Shown: one piece after another, positions 45,958-53,823 of the stretch | Numbering within the stretch: position 1 is the stretch's first letter | Layout: every line of letters starts with the position of its first letter | Assembly (NCBI GenBank): GCA_016722025.1 | Contig: JADKGZ010000012.1 | Span: 1 to 64,000, forward strand | Direction of reading: 5' to 3' | Length of the DNA stretch: 64,000 bases | DNA from: Acidimicrobiaceae bacterium | GTDB taxonomy: Bacteria > Actinomycetota > Acidimicrobiia > Acidimicrobiales > Ilumatobacteraceae | Notes under the pieces: model-generated | Told to the model about the DNA's origin: nothing | Database searches by the model: none | The model's input: only the letters and a program-made list of their open reading frames with translations | Made by a program: the position numbers and the translations under genes

Positions 45958-46872
45958 GCTGCAGCCTCCTGGGGCGACGCCGCCTTGGCGGCGGTGAGAG
46001 AGAAGAACAGCTGCTCCAGACCGTTCGTCTCGGACTGGCGCAACTCGGTGAGCAGCACCTGGTGGTCGCGGGCGACGCCCGCCAGCACCTCGGCCGTGAC
46101 CCGACCTCCGGAGACGTCCACGGTGAGCGCATCTCCCGGCCCGGCGACGTAGTCGATCCGCGCAGCGTGGAGCGCCGCGGCCAGTGCGACGGGGTCGGGG
46201 CTGCGGACGACGATCGTGGAGCTGGCCAGCAGATGGTCCAGCCGACCGGCGGCCACCACGGCACCGTCGGAGATGACGACGAGATGATCGGCGGTGGCCT
46301 GCACCTCGTGGAGCAGGTGACTCGACAACAGCACCGTGCCGCCATGGTCGGCGAACTCGCGAAGGAGCGTCCGCATCCAGGCGATGCCCTCGGGATCGAG
46401 CCCGTTCGCCGGTTCATCGAGGATCAGCGCCTGCGGTGCACCGACGAGGGCCTGGGCGATGCCGAGGCGCTGGCGCATGCCGAGTGAGTAGGTGCCGACC
46501 CTTTTCTCCGCGGCATCGGCGATCCCGACGAGGTCCAACAGGTACTCGACCCGCCTGGTGCCGACGTCTGCCATCCGCGCTGCGATCGTGAGCGTCGACC
46601 GGCCGCTGCGTCCGGGATGCATCGCAGACGCGTCGAGCAGCATGCCGACCACGCGCGTCGGGTTGGGCAGCTCGACGAACGGTCGGCCGTCGATGGTCGC
46701 GGTACCGCGATCGGGTCGCACCAGCCCGACGATCATCTTCAGCGTGGTGGACTTGCCGGCGCCGTTGGCCCCGAGGAAGCCGGTGATGGTGCCGGGTTCG
46801 CAGCGCAACGAGACGTCGCGCACGACCGGCACCTTGTCTGTAGCTCTTGGTGAGCGCAGTTGTCGTGATCAT
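45954..46872 (-). CDS. ABC transporter ATP-binding protein, with an apparent +1 frameshift near the start
   Basis: About 305 residues. Walker A GANGAGKST, Q-loop region, signature YSLGMRQRLGIAQAL, Walker B LILDEPANGLDPEG and switch SSHLLHEVQ are all present; the DrrA/BcrA-like C-terminal extension ends QEAAA. The start at 46872 (MITTTALTKSY) is in a different frame from the rest; removing one T at about 46839 gives SYDKVPVVRDVSL. CAGGCT six bases before the ATG may be the -10. With the permease it forms an exporter; the divergent two-component pair may control it. Confidence 0.9.
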
Positions 46873-47023
46873 GTGGCCAGCCTGAACCGGCTCGCACTGC
46901 CGCCGCATCGGGCGGACGGCCACGATCCGAGGTCCGAAGGAACGCTCGACGCGTGCGAGATGTGCTCCTTTCGTCGGTGGCAGAACCGACGTTCGTCGAT
47001 GTTGCAGACGAGGCCCTGCGCCG

Positions 47024-47029
47024 TACGCT
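47024..47029 (+). promoter_or_regulatory. Candidate -10 element (TACGCT) for the histidine kinase gene
   Basis: TACGCT ends six bases before ATG 47036, no ribosome-binding sequence. The 163-bp divergent region with the ABC exporter should also carry the response-regulator site, but no clear inverted repeat was picked out. Confidence 0.45.
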
Positions 47030-47035
47030 CGGGTC

Positions 47036-48265
47036 ATGTCCTGGCTGCGAAGATGGTGGGCGCAGACCGCACCGACGGCGATGCTGGCACCCAGCGACCC
47101 GGCCCATCCCGACACCGTGGGACCCAGGACAGGGCGCGACTGGTCCTTCGACGCCGGTGCGTTCGTCATCGCCGCCGCGCTCGGCGCCATCATCCTGAGC
47201 GTGACCGGGGACGTCACCGCCACTCCCATGACCTCGGGGCAGGTGGCCATCGACGCCACGCTCGGAGCTCTCTGCTGTCTCTCGCTGTGGTGGCGGCGGC
47301 GCTGGCCGTTCGGGGTGGCGCTGGTGTGCGTCCTGCTGGGCGCGTTCTCGACGTCCGGCACGGTGGCCGGCCTGATCGCACTGTCCTCGCTGGCCGTGCA
47401 CCGCCATGTCCGGCCCGCCCTGCTCGTCGCCGCTTTGTCCGTTCCGTCCGCAGTGGTGTGCTCGATCTGGCTCGGGCGCACCAATACCTGGTCGGTGATG
47501 CTGCCGACGATGGCGCTTGCCGCCGCCGCAACCGCGTGGGGCATGTTCGTCCGCGCCCGGCGTCAGCTCCTCTCCACCCTGCGCGACCGTGCCCAACGTG
47601 CCGAGGCCGATCAGCTCGTCCGCGCCGAACGTGCGCGCCTGGCCGAGCGGACCCGCATCGCGCGGGAGATGCACGACGTGCTCGCTCACCGCATCTCCCT
47701 GGTGGCGCTGCATGCCGGTGCGCTCGAGGTCGCACTCGACCTGCCTCCCGCCCAGGTGCGGGAGAGCGCAGCGCTGTTGCGGTTGACGGCCCACCAGGCG
47801 CTGGAGGAGCTGCGCGACGTGATCGGTGTGCTGCGCGAGGAGCCGGGGCAGGAGCGGGCGTCGACGGTGCCACAACCGACGTTGGCCGACATCCCACGCT
47901 TGGTGGAGGAGACTCGCCGCTCCGGCGCGAAGATCGACTTCGAGATGCAGGTGGACGGTGCAGCTGGCGCACCCGGCCCCTTGGGTCGCGACGCCTACCG
48001 CATCGTGCAGGAAGCGCTGACCAACATCAGCAAGCACGCTCGCGGCACCCACGCCCGGGTGCGGGTGGCGGGAGCGCCGAACCGCGGACTGCACGTCAGC
48101 GTTCGGAACCAAAGGGCACTGGGCGCCATCGCCCGTCCGGCTCTGCCGGGTTCCGGCACCGGCCTGCTCGGTCTGCAGGAGCGAGTGACCCTGGCCAACG
48201 GCGTCCTGGTGCACGGACCGGACGCGTCCGGTGACTTCGTCGTCGAGGCCGACCTGCCGTGGTGA
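47036..48265 (+). CDS. NarL/DesK-type sensor histidine kinase
   Basis: 409 residues. Four to five membrane helices between about residues 40 and 172, with no large external domain, then a coiled linker and HisKA_3 dimerisation helix with phospho-acceptor His213 in REMHDVLAHRIS. The HATPase domain has EALTNISKHARG (N box) and GTGLLGLQERV (G box). Such kinases in actinobacteria usually sense membrane stress or membrane-active compounds through an adjacent ABC exporter, as here. It overlaps the response regulator gene. Confidence 0.92.
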   Translation: MSWLRRWWAQTAPTAMLAPSDPAHPDTVGPRTGRDWSFDAGAFVIAAALGAIILSVTGDVTATPMTSGQVAIDATLGALCCLSLWWRRRWPFGVALVCVLLGAFSTSGTVAGLIALSSLAVHRHVRPALLVAALSVPSAVVCSIWLGRTNTWSVMLPTMALAAAATAWGMFVRARRQLLSTLRDRAQRAEADQLVRAERARLAERTRIAREMHDVLAHRISLVALHAGALEVALDLPPAQVRESAALLRLTAHQALEELRDVIGVLREEPGQERASTVPQPTLADIPRLVEETRRSGAKIDFEMQVDGAAGAPGPLGRDAYRIVQEALTNISKHARGTHARVRVAGAPNRGLHVSVRNQRALGAIARPALPGSGTGLLGLQERVTLANGVLVHGPDASGDFVVEADLPW

Positions 48266-48912
48266 AGATCCGGGTGCTGCTGGTCGACGACGACGCGTTG
48301 GTGCGTGCCGGTCTCCGGATGATCCTGTCGTCGTCAGAGGAGATGGAGGTGGTGGGCGAGGCTGCCGACGGGGCCGACGCCGTCGCCGCCGTGCAGGCGC
48401 ATCGACCCGATGTCGTCCTGATGGACATCCGGATGCCCGGGATGGACGGCATTGCCGCCACGTCGGCCCTGCGCCGTCTTGCGGCTCCGCCGCACGTGAT
48501 CGTCCTGACCACGTTCCAGGCCGACGAGCAGGTCATGAGCGCGCTCCGGGCCGGTGCCGACGGGTTCCTGTTGAAGGACACAGCGCCCACGGAGATCGTC
48601 AACGCCGTTCGCCTCGTGGCTGCGGGAGAGGCGATGCTCTCACCGTCGGTCACGCGCACACTTCTCTCTCACCTCGGCGACGACGAGATGACAGATCGCC
48701 GTCGCCTCGCTGCCCAGCGGCTGACGTCGCTCACGGACCGCGAGCGGGAGGTCGCGACTGCGGTGGGGTCCGGCGCATCCAACGCCGAGGTCGCCGCCTC
48801 GCTGTTCATGAGCGAGGCCACCGTCAAAGCGCACGTCTCGCGTCTTCTCACCAAGCTCGCCGTCACGAACCGTGTGCACATCGCGATTCTCGTGCACGAC
48901 GCGCAATCGTGA
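48262..48912 (+). CDS. NarL/FixJ-family response regulator
   Basis: 216 residues. Receiver domain with acidic pocket LLVDDD, phospho-acceptor Asp55 in VLMDIRMPG, Thr in LTTF and Lys in LLKD; C-terminal LuxR-type helix-turn-helix (LTDREREVATAVGSGASNAEVAASLFMSEATVKAHVSRLLTKL). GTG 48262 overlaps the kinase stop (GTGA); GTG 48259 is an alternative start. Partner of the kinase and presumed activator of the divergent exporter. Confidence 0.94.
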   Translation: MKIRVLLVDDDALVRAGLRMILSSSEEMEVVGEAADGADAVAAVQAHRPDVVLMDIRMPGMDGIAATSALRRLAAPPHVIVLTTFQADEQVMSALRAGADGFLLKDTAPTEIVNAVRLVAAGEAMLSPSVTRTLLSHLGDDEMTDRRRLAAQRLTSLTDREREVATAVGSGASNAEVAASLFMSEATVKAHVSRLLTKLAVTNRVHIAILVHDAQS

Positions 48913-48944
48913 CGTGACCGCCATCTCCCTGGCGCCCATCGCAG

Positions 48945-48950
48945 TAGCGT
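48945..48950 (+). promoter_or_regulatory. Candidate -10 element (TAGCGT) for the nitroreductase gene
   Basis: TAGCGT ends seven bases before ATG 48958; no ribosome-binding sequence follows. Same layout as other proposed leaderless genes. Confidence 0.5.
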
Positions 48951-48957
48951 CCGGCGA

Positions 48958-49611
48958 ATGGATGTCGTTGATGCCGTGCACAGTCGTTCGTCGATCCGTC
49001 AGTTCCTGCCCGACCCGGTGGGCGACGATGTGCTGCGCTCGCTGCTGGCCGATGCGTCGCGAGCGGCCAGCGGTGGCAACGTGCAACCGTGGCGCATCTA
49101 CGTGGTCAACGGCGAGTCGATGGCGCGGCTGCGCGAGTTCCTGCCCACGCAGCCGCCGATCGAGGCCACCGAGTACGACATCTACCCACCCAAGTTGACC
49201 GAGCCCTACCGCACGAACCGGTTCGCGATCGGCGAGCAGATGTACGCCACGCTGGGCATCGAGCGCGAGGACAAGGCCGGCCGCCTTCGCCAGTTCGCGC
49301 ACAACGGCGACTTCTTCGGTGCGCCTGCTGCCCTGTTCTGCTTCGTCGACCGGCAGATGGGCCCGCCGCAGTGGTCGGATCTCGGCATGTTCCTGCAGAC
49401 GTTCATGCTGCTCGCTGTCGAGCGGGGGCTTGCCACGTGCGCCCAGGAGTACTGGTCGGTGCGGCAGGGTGCGGTGCGTTCGTTCGTCGGCGCCCCCGAC
49501 AACGAGATGCTGTTCTGCGGCATGGCCATCGGCCATGCCGACCCCGCGGCGGCAGTCAATTCGCTGCGCTCCGAGCGGATGCCGCTCGACCAGTGGGCGC
49601 GCTTCGTGTGA
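48958..49611 (+). CDS. Nitroreductase family protein (FMN)
   Basis: 217 residues. SRSSIRQFLPDPV and ASRAASGGNVQPWRIYVV bind the FMN phosphate and ring; DLGMFLQTFMLLAVERGLATCAQ is the dimer/FMN helix, and FCGMAIGHADP the terminal FMN strand. Members reduce nitro groups, quinones or flavins with NAD(P)H. It stands alone between the two-component pair and the FAD oxidoreductase. Confidence 0.92.
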   Translation: MDVVDAVHSRSSIRQFLPDPVGDDVLRSLLADASRAASGGNVQPWRIYVVNGESMARLREFLPTQPPIEATEYDIYPPKLTEPYRTNRFAIGEQMYATLGIEREDKAGRLRQFAHNGDFFGAPAALFCFVDRQMGPPQWSDLGMFLQTFMLLAVERGLATCAQEYWSVRQGAVRSFVGAPDNEMLFCGMAIGHADPAAAVNSLRSERMPLDQWARFV

Positions 49612-49657
49612 CGCCCGGTTCGCTGGTACGGGTGTACCGCGAATGAGGGCGGCGCGC

Positions 49658-49663
49658 TAGGTT
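49658..49663 (+). promoter_or_regulatory. Candidate -10 element (TAGGTT) for the FAD oxidoreductase gene
   Basis: TAGGTT ends seven bases before ATG 49671, with no Shine-Dalgarno sequence; leaderless layout. Confidence 0.5.
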
Positions 49664-49670
49664 GTGGCGC

Positions 49671-50972
49671 ATGAGTGACCGTGTTGATGCGGTAGTGATC
49701 GGTGCCGGTGTCATTGGTTCGTCCGTCGCCCTCGAGCTGTCTCGCTCGGGGCGCTCCGTGGTCGTCGTCGACAAGGGGCCGGCCGCCGGCGCCGGCTCCA
49801 CCAGCTCGTCGTCCTCGATCATCCGCTTCAGCTACTCCACCCTCGACTCCGTGCTCACCGCATGGGAGGCCGCCGCGATTTGGGTCGATTGGGGCGGTCA
49901 CCTGGGGTGCGTCGACCCCGACGGTATGGCTCGCTTCGTGAAGACGGGCATGTGCATCTTCAACACGCCGGGCGACAACACGGTCCGCGTCCAGCGGCTG
50001 TGGGACGAGTTGGGCATCGCCTACGAGGTGGTCGGTGCCGAACGGTTGCAGCAGTTGCTGCCGGGCATGGACCTGGGCGCGTACTTCCCCCCGAAGCGCA
50101 TCGACGACCCTGCGTTCGCCGACGACCCGCACGCCACGCTCACCGCGATCCTCGAAACCGAGAGTGGCTTCATGGACGACCCGATGCTGTGCGCGAAGAA
50201 CCTCGCGTACGCAGCACGGCAACACGGCGCACAGTTCCGGTTCCACCAGCAGGTGGTCGGCATCGACCGCGCCGACGGTCGCGTCGCCGGTGTCACACTC
50301 GCCGGCGGCGAGCGCATCGAGGCGCCAGTCGTGGTCAACGTCGGCGGCCCGCACTCCGGTGCCATCAACCGGTTGGCGGGCGTCGCCGAGGGCATGCGCA
50401 TCGGCCACCGCCCGTTGCGCCAGGAGGTGTTCACCGTCGAGTCGCCCGCCGGGTTGCGCCTCGAAGACGGCATGCCCGCGCTGGCCGATCTCGATGTCGG
50501 TCAGTACCTGCGCCCGCAGATCGGCGGCACGTGGCTGGTCGGCGGCACGGAGCCGGAGTGCGACGAACTGCACTGGGTCGACGACCCCGATCACTACGAC
50601 GAGTACCCCACGGTCGAGCAGTTCGAGGTGTCGATGATGCGCGTTGCTCGCCGGGTGCCCGAGTTCGGGGTGCCGCATCGTCCGGTGGGGCTGGCCGCGC
50701 TGTACGACGTGTCCGACGACTGGGTGCCGCTCTACGACAAGAGCGACCTGCCCGGCTACTACATGGCCTGCGGCACCAGCGGCAACCAGTTCAAGAACGC
50801 ACCGCTCGCCGGCCAGTTCATCACGGCCATCATCGACGCCGAGGCCGCCGGCAGCGACCACGATCTGGCCCCCGTGCAGTTCACCGGTGCACGTACCGGC
50901 CGCACCATCAACCTCGGCGCGTTCTCCCGCCGGCGCGACAAGTCGCTGACGTCGGGCACCGTGATGGGCTGA
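49671..50972 (+). CDS. FAD-dependent oxidoreductase, DAO/sarcosine oxidase family
   Basis: 433 residues. N-terminal dinucleotide motif VVIGAGVIGSSVALELSRSG and VVVVDKG (FAD ribose Glu replaced by Asp), then STSSSSSIIRFSYST. The substrate domain is followed by VVNVGGPHSGAINRLAG and C-terminal MACGTSGNQFKNAPLAGQFIT, which closes over the FAD. Similar to sarcosine/dimethylglycine oxidase-like and glycine oxidase-like amine oxidoreductases. It precedes a TetR gene by 46 bases and may belong to the same catabolic set as the P450 cluster downstream. Confidence 0.88.
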   Translation: MSDRVDAVVIGAGVIGSSVALELSRSGRSVVVVDKGPAAGAGSTSSSSSIIRFSYSTLDSVLTAWEAAAIWVDWGGHLGCVDPDGMARFVKTGMCIFNTPGDNTVRVQRLWDELGIAYEVVGAERLQQLLPGMDLGAYFPPKRIDDPAFADDPHATLTAILETESGFMDDPMLCAKNLAYAARQHGAQFRFHQQVVGIDRADGRVAGVTLAGGERIEAPVVVNVGGPHSGAINRLAGVAEGMRIGHRPLRQEVFTVESPAGLRLEDGMPALADLDVGQYLRPQIGGTWLVGGTEPECDELHWVDDPDHYDEYPTVEQFEVSMMRVARRVPEFGVPHRPVGLAALYDVSDDWVPLYDKSDLPGYYMACGTSGNQFKNAPLAGQFITAIIDAEAAGSDHDLAPVQFTGARTGRTINLGAFSRRRDKSLTSGTVMG

Positions 50973-50975
50973 GGA

Positions 50976-51002
50976 TCTTCCTGGACGAACTGTCCAGAAA
51001 GA
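50976..51002. promoter_or_regulatory. Inverted repeat, likely autoregulatory TetR operator
   Basis: Arms CTGGAC (50981-50986) and GTCCAG (50992-50997) are perfect around GAACT, and flanking TCTT (50976-50979) pairs with AAGA (50999-51002). The dyad ends two bases before the TAGCGT -10 of the tetR gene, an ideal repressor position. Confidence 0.65.
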
Positions 51003-51004
51003 TG

Positions 51005-51010
51005 TAGCGT
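51005..51010 (+). promoter_or_regulatory. Candidate -10 element (TAGCGT) for the tetR-ferredoxin-P450 operon
   Basis: TAGCGT ends eight bases before ATG 51019, no ribosome-binding sequence. The palindrome 50976-51002 covers the adjacent spacer. Confidence 0.5.
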
Positions 51011-51018
51011 GACCGGCG

Positions 51019-51684
51019 ATGACCGGGGGGACCATCGCCTACCAGCCCGAGCTGGCGCCCGCCATCGCTGTGCCGCGTCCCGACCCACGCGTTCGGCGCA
51101 CGCATCTTGCGCTGCACCAGGCGATGGTGGCGCTGTGCCTGGAGGTCGGCTACCGCTCGGTCACCATCGACCAGCTGGTCGACCTCGCCGGCGTCACTCG
51201 CGCCACGTTCTACACGCACTTTCGCGACAAGGAGCACCTGTTGGCGGCACTCGCCGACCAGGTGGTGGTCGACGTGCTCGATCGGTTCCAGCAGAGCGCC
51301 CAGGCGGGCGATCGCCTGCAGCTGCTCTTCGAAGATGCCGAACGCTTCCCCGACCGCTTGCGCGTGGTGTTGCGCGGTGAAGGAGACGGCGTCGCGCTGC
51401 GCCTGTTCACCGAACGTGTCGCCGAGGTCATCGCCGAGCTCGACGACATGAACATCGCCGCCGGTGCGCTGCCGCTGGCCGTCGATGCGCAGCTGGCTGT
51501 TCGAGCAATGGCCGGCCAGATCACCGAAGTGCTGCGTTGGTGGCTCGACACCGACCCAACTGAGTTCCCCCGCCTGCCGCGGGAACAGGTCGTCGCACAG
51601 TTGCGCACGGCCGCCATCCTCGGTCGGCTGCGTGCCGACGACCCACGACGCACCGCCTTGCGCGGAGAGGAGCCCCGATCATGA
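51019..51684 (+). CDS. TetR-family regulator of the P450 operon
   Basis: 221 residues. After a 25-residue leader comes the DNA-binding domain (VRRTHLALHQAMVALCLEVGYRSVTIDQLVDLAGVTRATFYTHFRDKEHLL) and a helical ligand domain. The operator-like dyad directly upstream suggests autorepression. Its stop overlaps the ferredoxin start (ATGA), so regulator, ferredoxin and P450 are one transcript that a substrate would induce. Confidence 0.92.
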   Translation: MTGGTIAYQPELAPAIAVPRPDPRVRRTHLALHQAMVALCLEVGYRSVTIDQLVDLAGVTRATFYTHFRDKEHLLAALADQVVVDVLDRFQQSAQAGDRLQLLFEDAERFPDRLRVVLRGEGDGVALRLFTERVAEVIAELDDMNIAAGALPLAVDAQLAVRAMAGQITEVLRWWLDTDPTEFPRLPREQVVAQLRTAAILGRLRADDPRRTALRGEEPRS

Positions 51685-51875
51685 AGGTCACACTCGACTA
51701 CGACGCCTGCCACGGCCACCAGAGCTGTGCCATCGCCGCACCGGAGGTGTTCGGCGCCGACGACATCGGCAACGCCGTGATCCTCGTCGAGGGCGAGATC
51801 CCCGCCGAGCTGGAAGCCAAGACCCGTCGTGCCGTTGGCAACTGCCCAGAGCACGCACTCACCATCGAGGACTGA
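51681..51875 (+). CDS. P450-associated [3Fe-4S] ferredoxin with CxxHxxC motif
   Basis: 64 residues. Cluster ligands Cys10, Cys16 and Cys55 with His13 at the fourth-ligand position (CHGHQSC ... NCPEHAL), the pattern seen in actinobacterial P450 redox partners in which CxxHxxC(x)nCP replaces the all-Cys site and tunes potential. It passes electrons to the P450 encoded three bases downstream; its reductase is not in the window. Confidence 0.93.
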   Translation: MKVTLDYDACHGHQSCAIAAPEVFGADDIGNAVILVEGEIPAELEAKTRRAVGNCPEHALTIED

Positions 51876-51878
51876 GCC

Positions 51879-53090
51879 ATGACCACCATCGATCCCGTCA
51901 TCGACCCCACATCCGACTACGACATCTTCGACCCGCAGTACTTGCTCGATCCGTTCCCCACCATCGAGCAGATCCGTCAGTCGTCGTGCCCGGTCGCGCA
52001 CACCGAGCGGTGGGGTGGCTCGTGGATGCCCACTCGCTACGCCGACATCGTGGCCGTCGCGCAAGAGCACGACGTGTTCACCTCCCGCCAAATTCTGGTC
52101 ACCGGCCCACCCGATGGCCAAGAGCCGGAAGGTGCCTACGCAGGTGTGGCTGCGCCGCCCATCAGCAGCGACCCGCCAGAGCACCACTGGCACCGCCGGC
52201 TCATCCTGCCGTTCTTCGCGCCGCAGGCGGTGGCGAAGTACGAGCACATCACGCGCGATCTGTGCAACGAGCTGATCGACCGCTTCATCGACAACGGTGA
52301 GGCCGACTCGGCTGCCGACTACGCGCAACAGATCCCGGTGCGGGTCATCGCCACCATGCTGGGCGTGCCCACCGACATGTCCGACACGTTCACCGGCTGG
52401 GTGCGCGGCGTGCGCGAGGCCGGTCTCGTGGACCAGGAGGTGCGCGTCGCCGCGCGCGGGAACATCCTCGGCTTCTTCTTCGAGCAGGTGGCCGACCGGC
52501 AGGCCAACCCGCGCGAGGACGACCTCATCACGACGTTGCTCAACTCCGAGATCGATGGCCAGAAGGTGCCCGTGGAATACGTGATGGGCGTCTGCAACCT
52601 GATGCTCGTCGCCGGCGTCGACACCACGTGGTCGTCGATCGGTGCCTCGCTGTGGCACCTGGCCCAGCACCCCGAGCACCGCCAGCAGCTGCGCGACGAC
52701 CCCGAGCTGTGGCCTGCCGCGGTGGAGGAGCTGTTGCGGGCGTATGCGCCGGTCACGATGGCGCGCATCGTGGATCGCGACATCGACTTCCAGGGGTGCC
52801 CGATGAAGGCCGGTGACCGCGTGCTGATGTCGTTCCCTGCGGCCAACCGCGATCCCGAGCAGTTCGAGAACCCCAACGAGGTCATCTTCGACCGCGAGCA
52901 CAACCGTCACGTCGCGTTCGGCGCCGGCATCCATCGTTGCGCCGGCTCCAACCTCGCGCGGCTCGAGTTGCGTGTGGCGTTGCAGACCTGGCTGGAGCGC
53001 ATCCCGGAGTTCGAGCTGGCCGACCCGAGCACCGTCACCTGGGCCGGTGGCCAAGTGCGCGGCACGCGCATCGCGAAGGTGAAGTTCTGA
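51879..53090 (+). CDS. Cytochrome P450 (ferredoxin-linked)
   Basis: 403 residues, intact. SSDPPEHHWHRRLILPFF is the C-helix region, VAGVDTTWSSIG the I-helix (Asp instead of the usual Glu before TT), EELLRAYAPVT the ExxR, and AFGAGIHRCAGSNLARLEL the haem loop with axial Cys. Co-encoded with its own ferredoxin and TetR regulator, and followed after three bases by the HutD-like gene. Substrate unknown. Confidence 0.95.
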   Translation: MTTIDPVIDPTSDYDIFDPQYLLDPFPTIEQIRQSSCPVAHTERWGGSWMPTRYADIVAVAQEHDVFTSRQILVTGPPDGQEPEGAYAGVAAPPISSDPPEHHWHRRLILPFFAPQAVAKYEHITRDLCNELIDRFIDNGEADSAADYAQQIPVRVIATMLGVPTDMSDTFTGWVRGVREAGLVDQEVRVAARGNILGFFFEQVADRQANPREDDLITTLLNSEIDGQKVPVEYVMGVCNLMLVAGVDTTWSSIGASLWHLAQHPEHRQQLRDDPELWPAAVEELLRAYAPVTMARIVDRDIDFQGCPMKAGDRVLMSFPAANRDPEQFENPNEVIFDREHNRHVAFGAGIHRCAGSNLARLELRVALQTWLERIPEFELADPSTVTWAGGQVRGTRIAKVKF

Positions 53091-53093
53091 GCC

Positions 53094-53675
53094 GTGCGAG
53101 TGCTGCGCGGTGCTGATGCCCCGCGTGTGAGGTGGCGCAACGACGGTGGCTGGACGAGGGAGGTCCACCGCCAGCCTGCCGACGTGAGCGGCACGACCGA
53201 CGTCGCCGACATGTTCGACTGGCGACTGTCGATCGCGGAGGTGGAGGCCAACGGTGCGTTCTCGGCATTCGACGGCTACGACCGGGTGCTGGTGCTGCTC
53301 GACGGCGCAGGCATGGACCTGCACTTCACCGAGACCGGCGAGAGCGTGGAGCTGCGGCCCGGCAACCGCTGTGCTCGGTTCGCGGGGGAGGTGCCGATCG
53401 AGGCGGTGCTGGTCGATGGTGCGACCACCGACTGCAACCTGATCTGGCGCAGGGATGCGTACCAGGTGACCGTTCACGAAGGGATGGCGGGCGCGCCGCC
53501 GCCGATCGTGGGGGAGGGCGTGCGCGGTCTCGTCTACGTCGTCGATGGCCGGCTCGTCGCGCCCGATGGCGCCATCGCCGGGTCTGGCGACCTGCTCGTG
53601 GGCGACCTCGGCGAGTCGCTGCCGGGCAGGGGCACCGGCCGCTCGCTGACCTTCCTGCTTGCCCCGCCGGGGTAG
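53094..53675 (+). CDS. HutD-family protein
   Basis: 193 residues, a bicupin of the HutD/Ves type: VRWRNDGGWTREVHRQP at the N-terminus is the family hallmark, followed by FDWRLSIAEVEANGAFSAFDGYDRVLVLLDGAGM and the second cupin half. HutD is linked to histidine use in pseudomonads, where it limits hut expression; no hut gene is here. GTG start lies three bases after the P450 stop, so it belongs to that operon; its role with a P450 is unexplained. Confidence 0.85.
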   Translation: MRVLRGADAPRVRWRNDGGWTREVHRQPADVSGTTDVADMFDWRLSIAEVEANGAFSAFDGYDRVLVLLDGAGMDLHFTETGESVELRPGNRCARFAGEVPIEAVLVDGATTDCNLIWRRDAYQVTVHEGMAGAPPPIVGEGVRGLVYVVDGRLVAPDGAIAGSGDLLVGDLGESLPGRGTGRSLTFLLAPPG

Positions 53676-53743
53676 TTCGGGCCCGAAACGTGAATGCAAT
53701 GATCGGTACGTAGCGTTCCGTGCATTCACCGTTCGGCCCCGAA
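53676..53743. repeat. 68-bp nested inverted repeat after the HutD gene
   Basis: Two 23-base arms (53676-53698 and 53721-53743) are imperfect reverse complements with about three mismatches around a 22-base centre. The left arm opens with the perfect palindrome TTCGGGCCCGAA, and GTGAATGCA/TGCATTCAC mirror each other nearer the centre. It begins directly after the hutD stop. It could be a transcription terminator or a REP/MITE-like intergenic element. Confidence 0.7.
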
Positions 53744-53823
53744 GCACATGGTCGACCAGCGGTGAGCCCGTCCTGGGGAGCCCGTCGTGGTGGGCCGCAG
53801 GGCGGCTGAACTACCATTCAGGA

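Noticed and set aside
44429..48912. Integrated metal-efflux operon (VIT1 plus ABC exporter)
   Set aside because: The VIT1-type gene is convergent with the exporter and apparently has its own promoter, so there is no sign of co-regulation.
53094..53675. Histidine-utilisation locus
   Set aside because: HutD-like gene only; no hutH, hutU, hutI or hutG is present.
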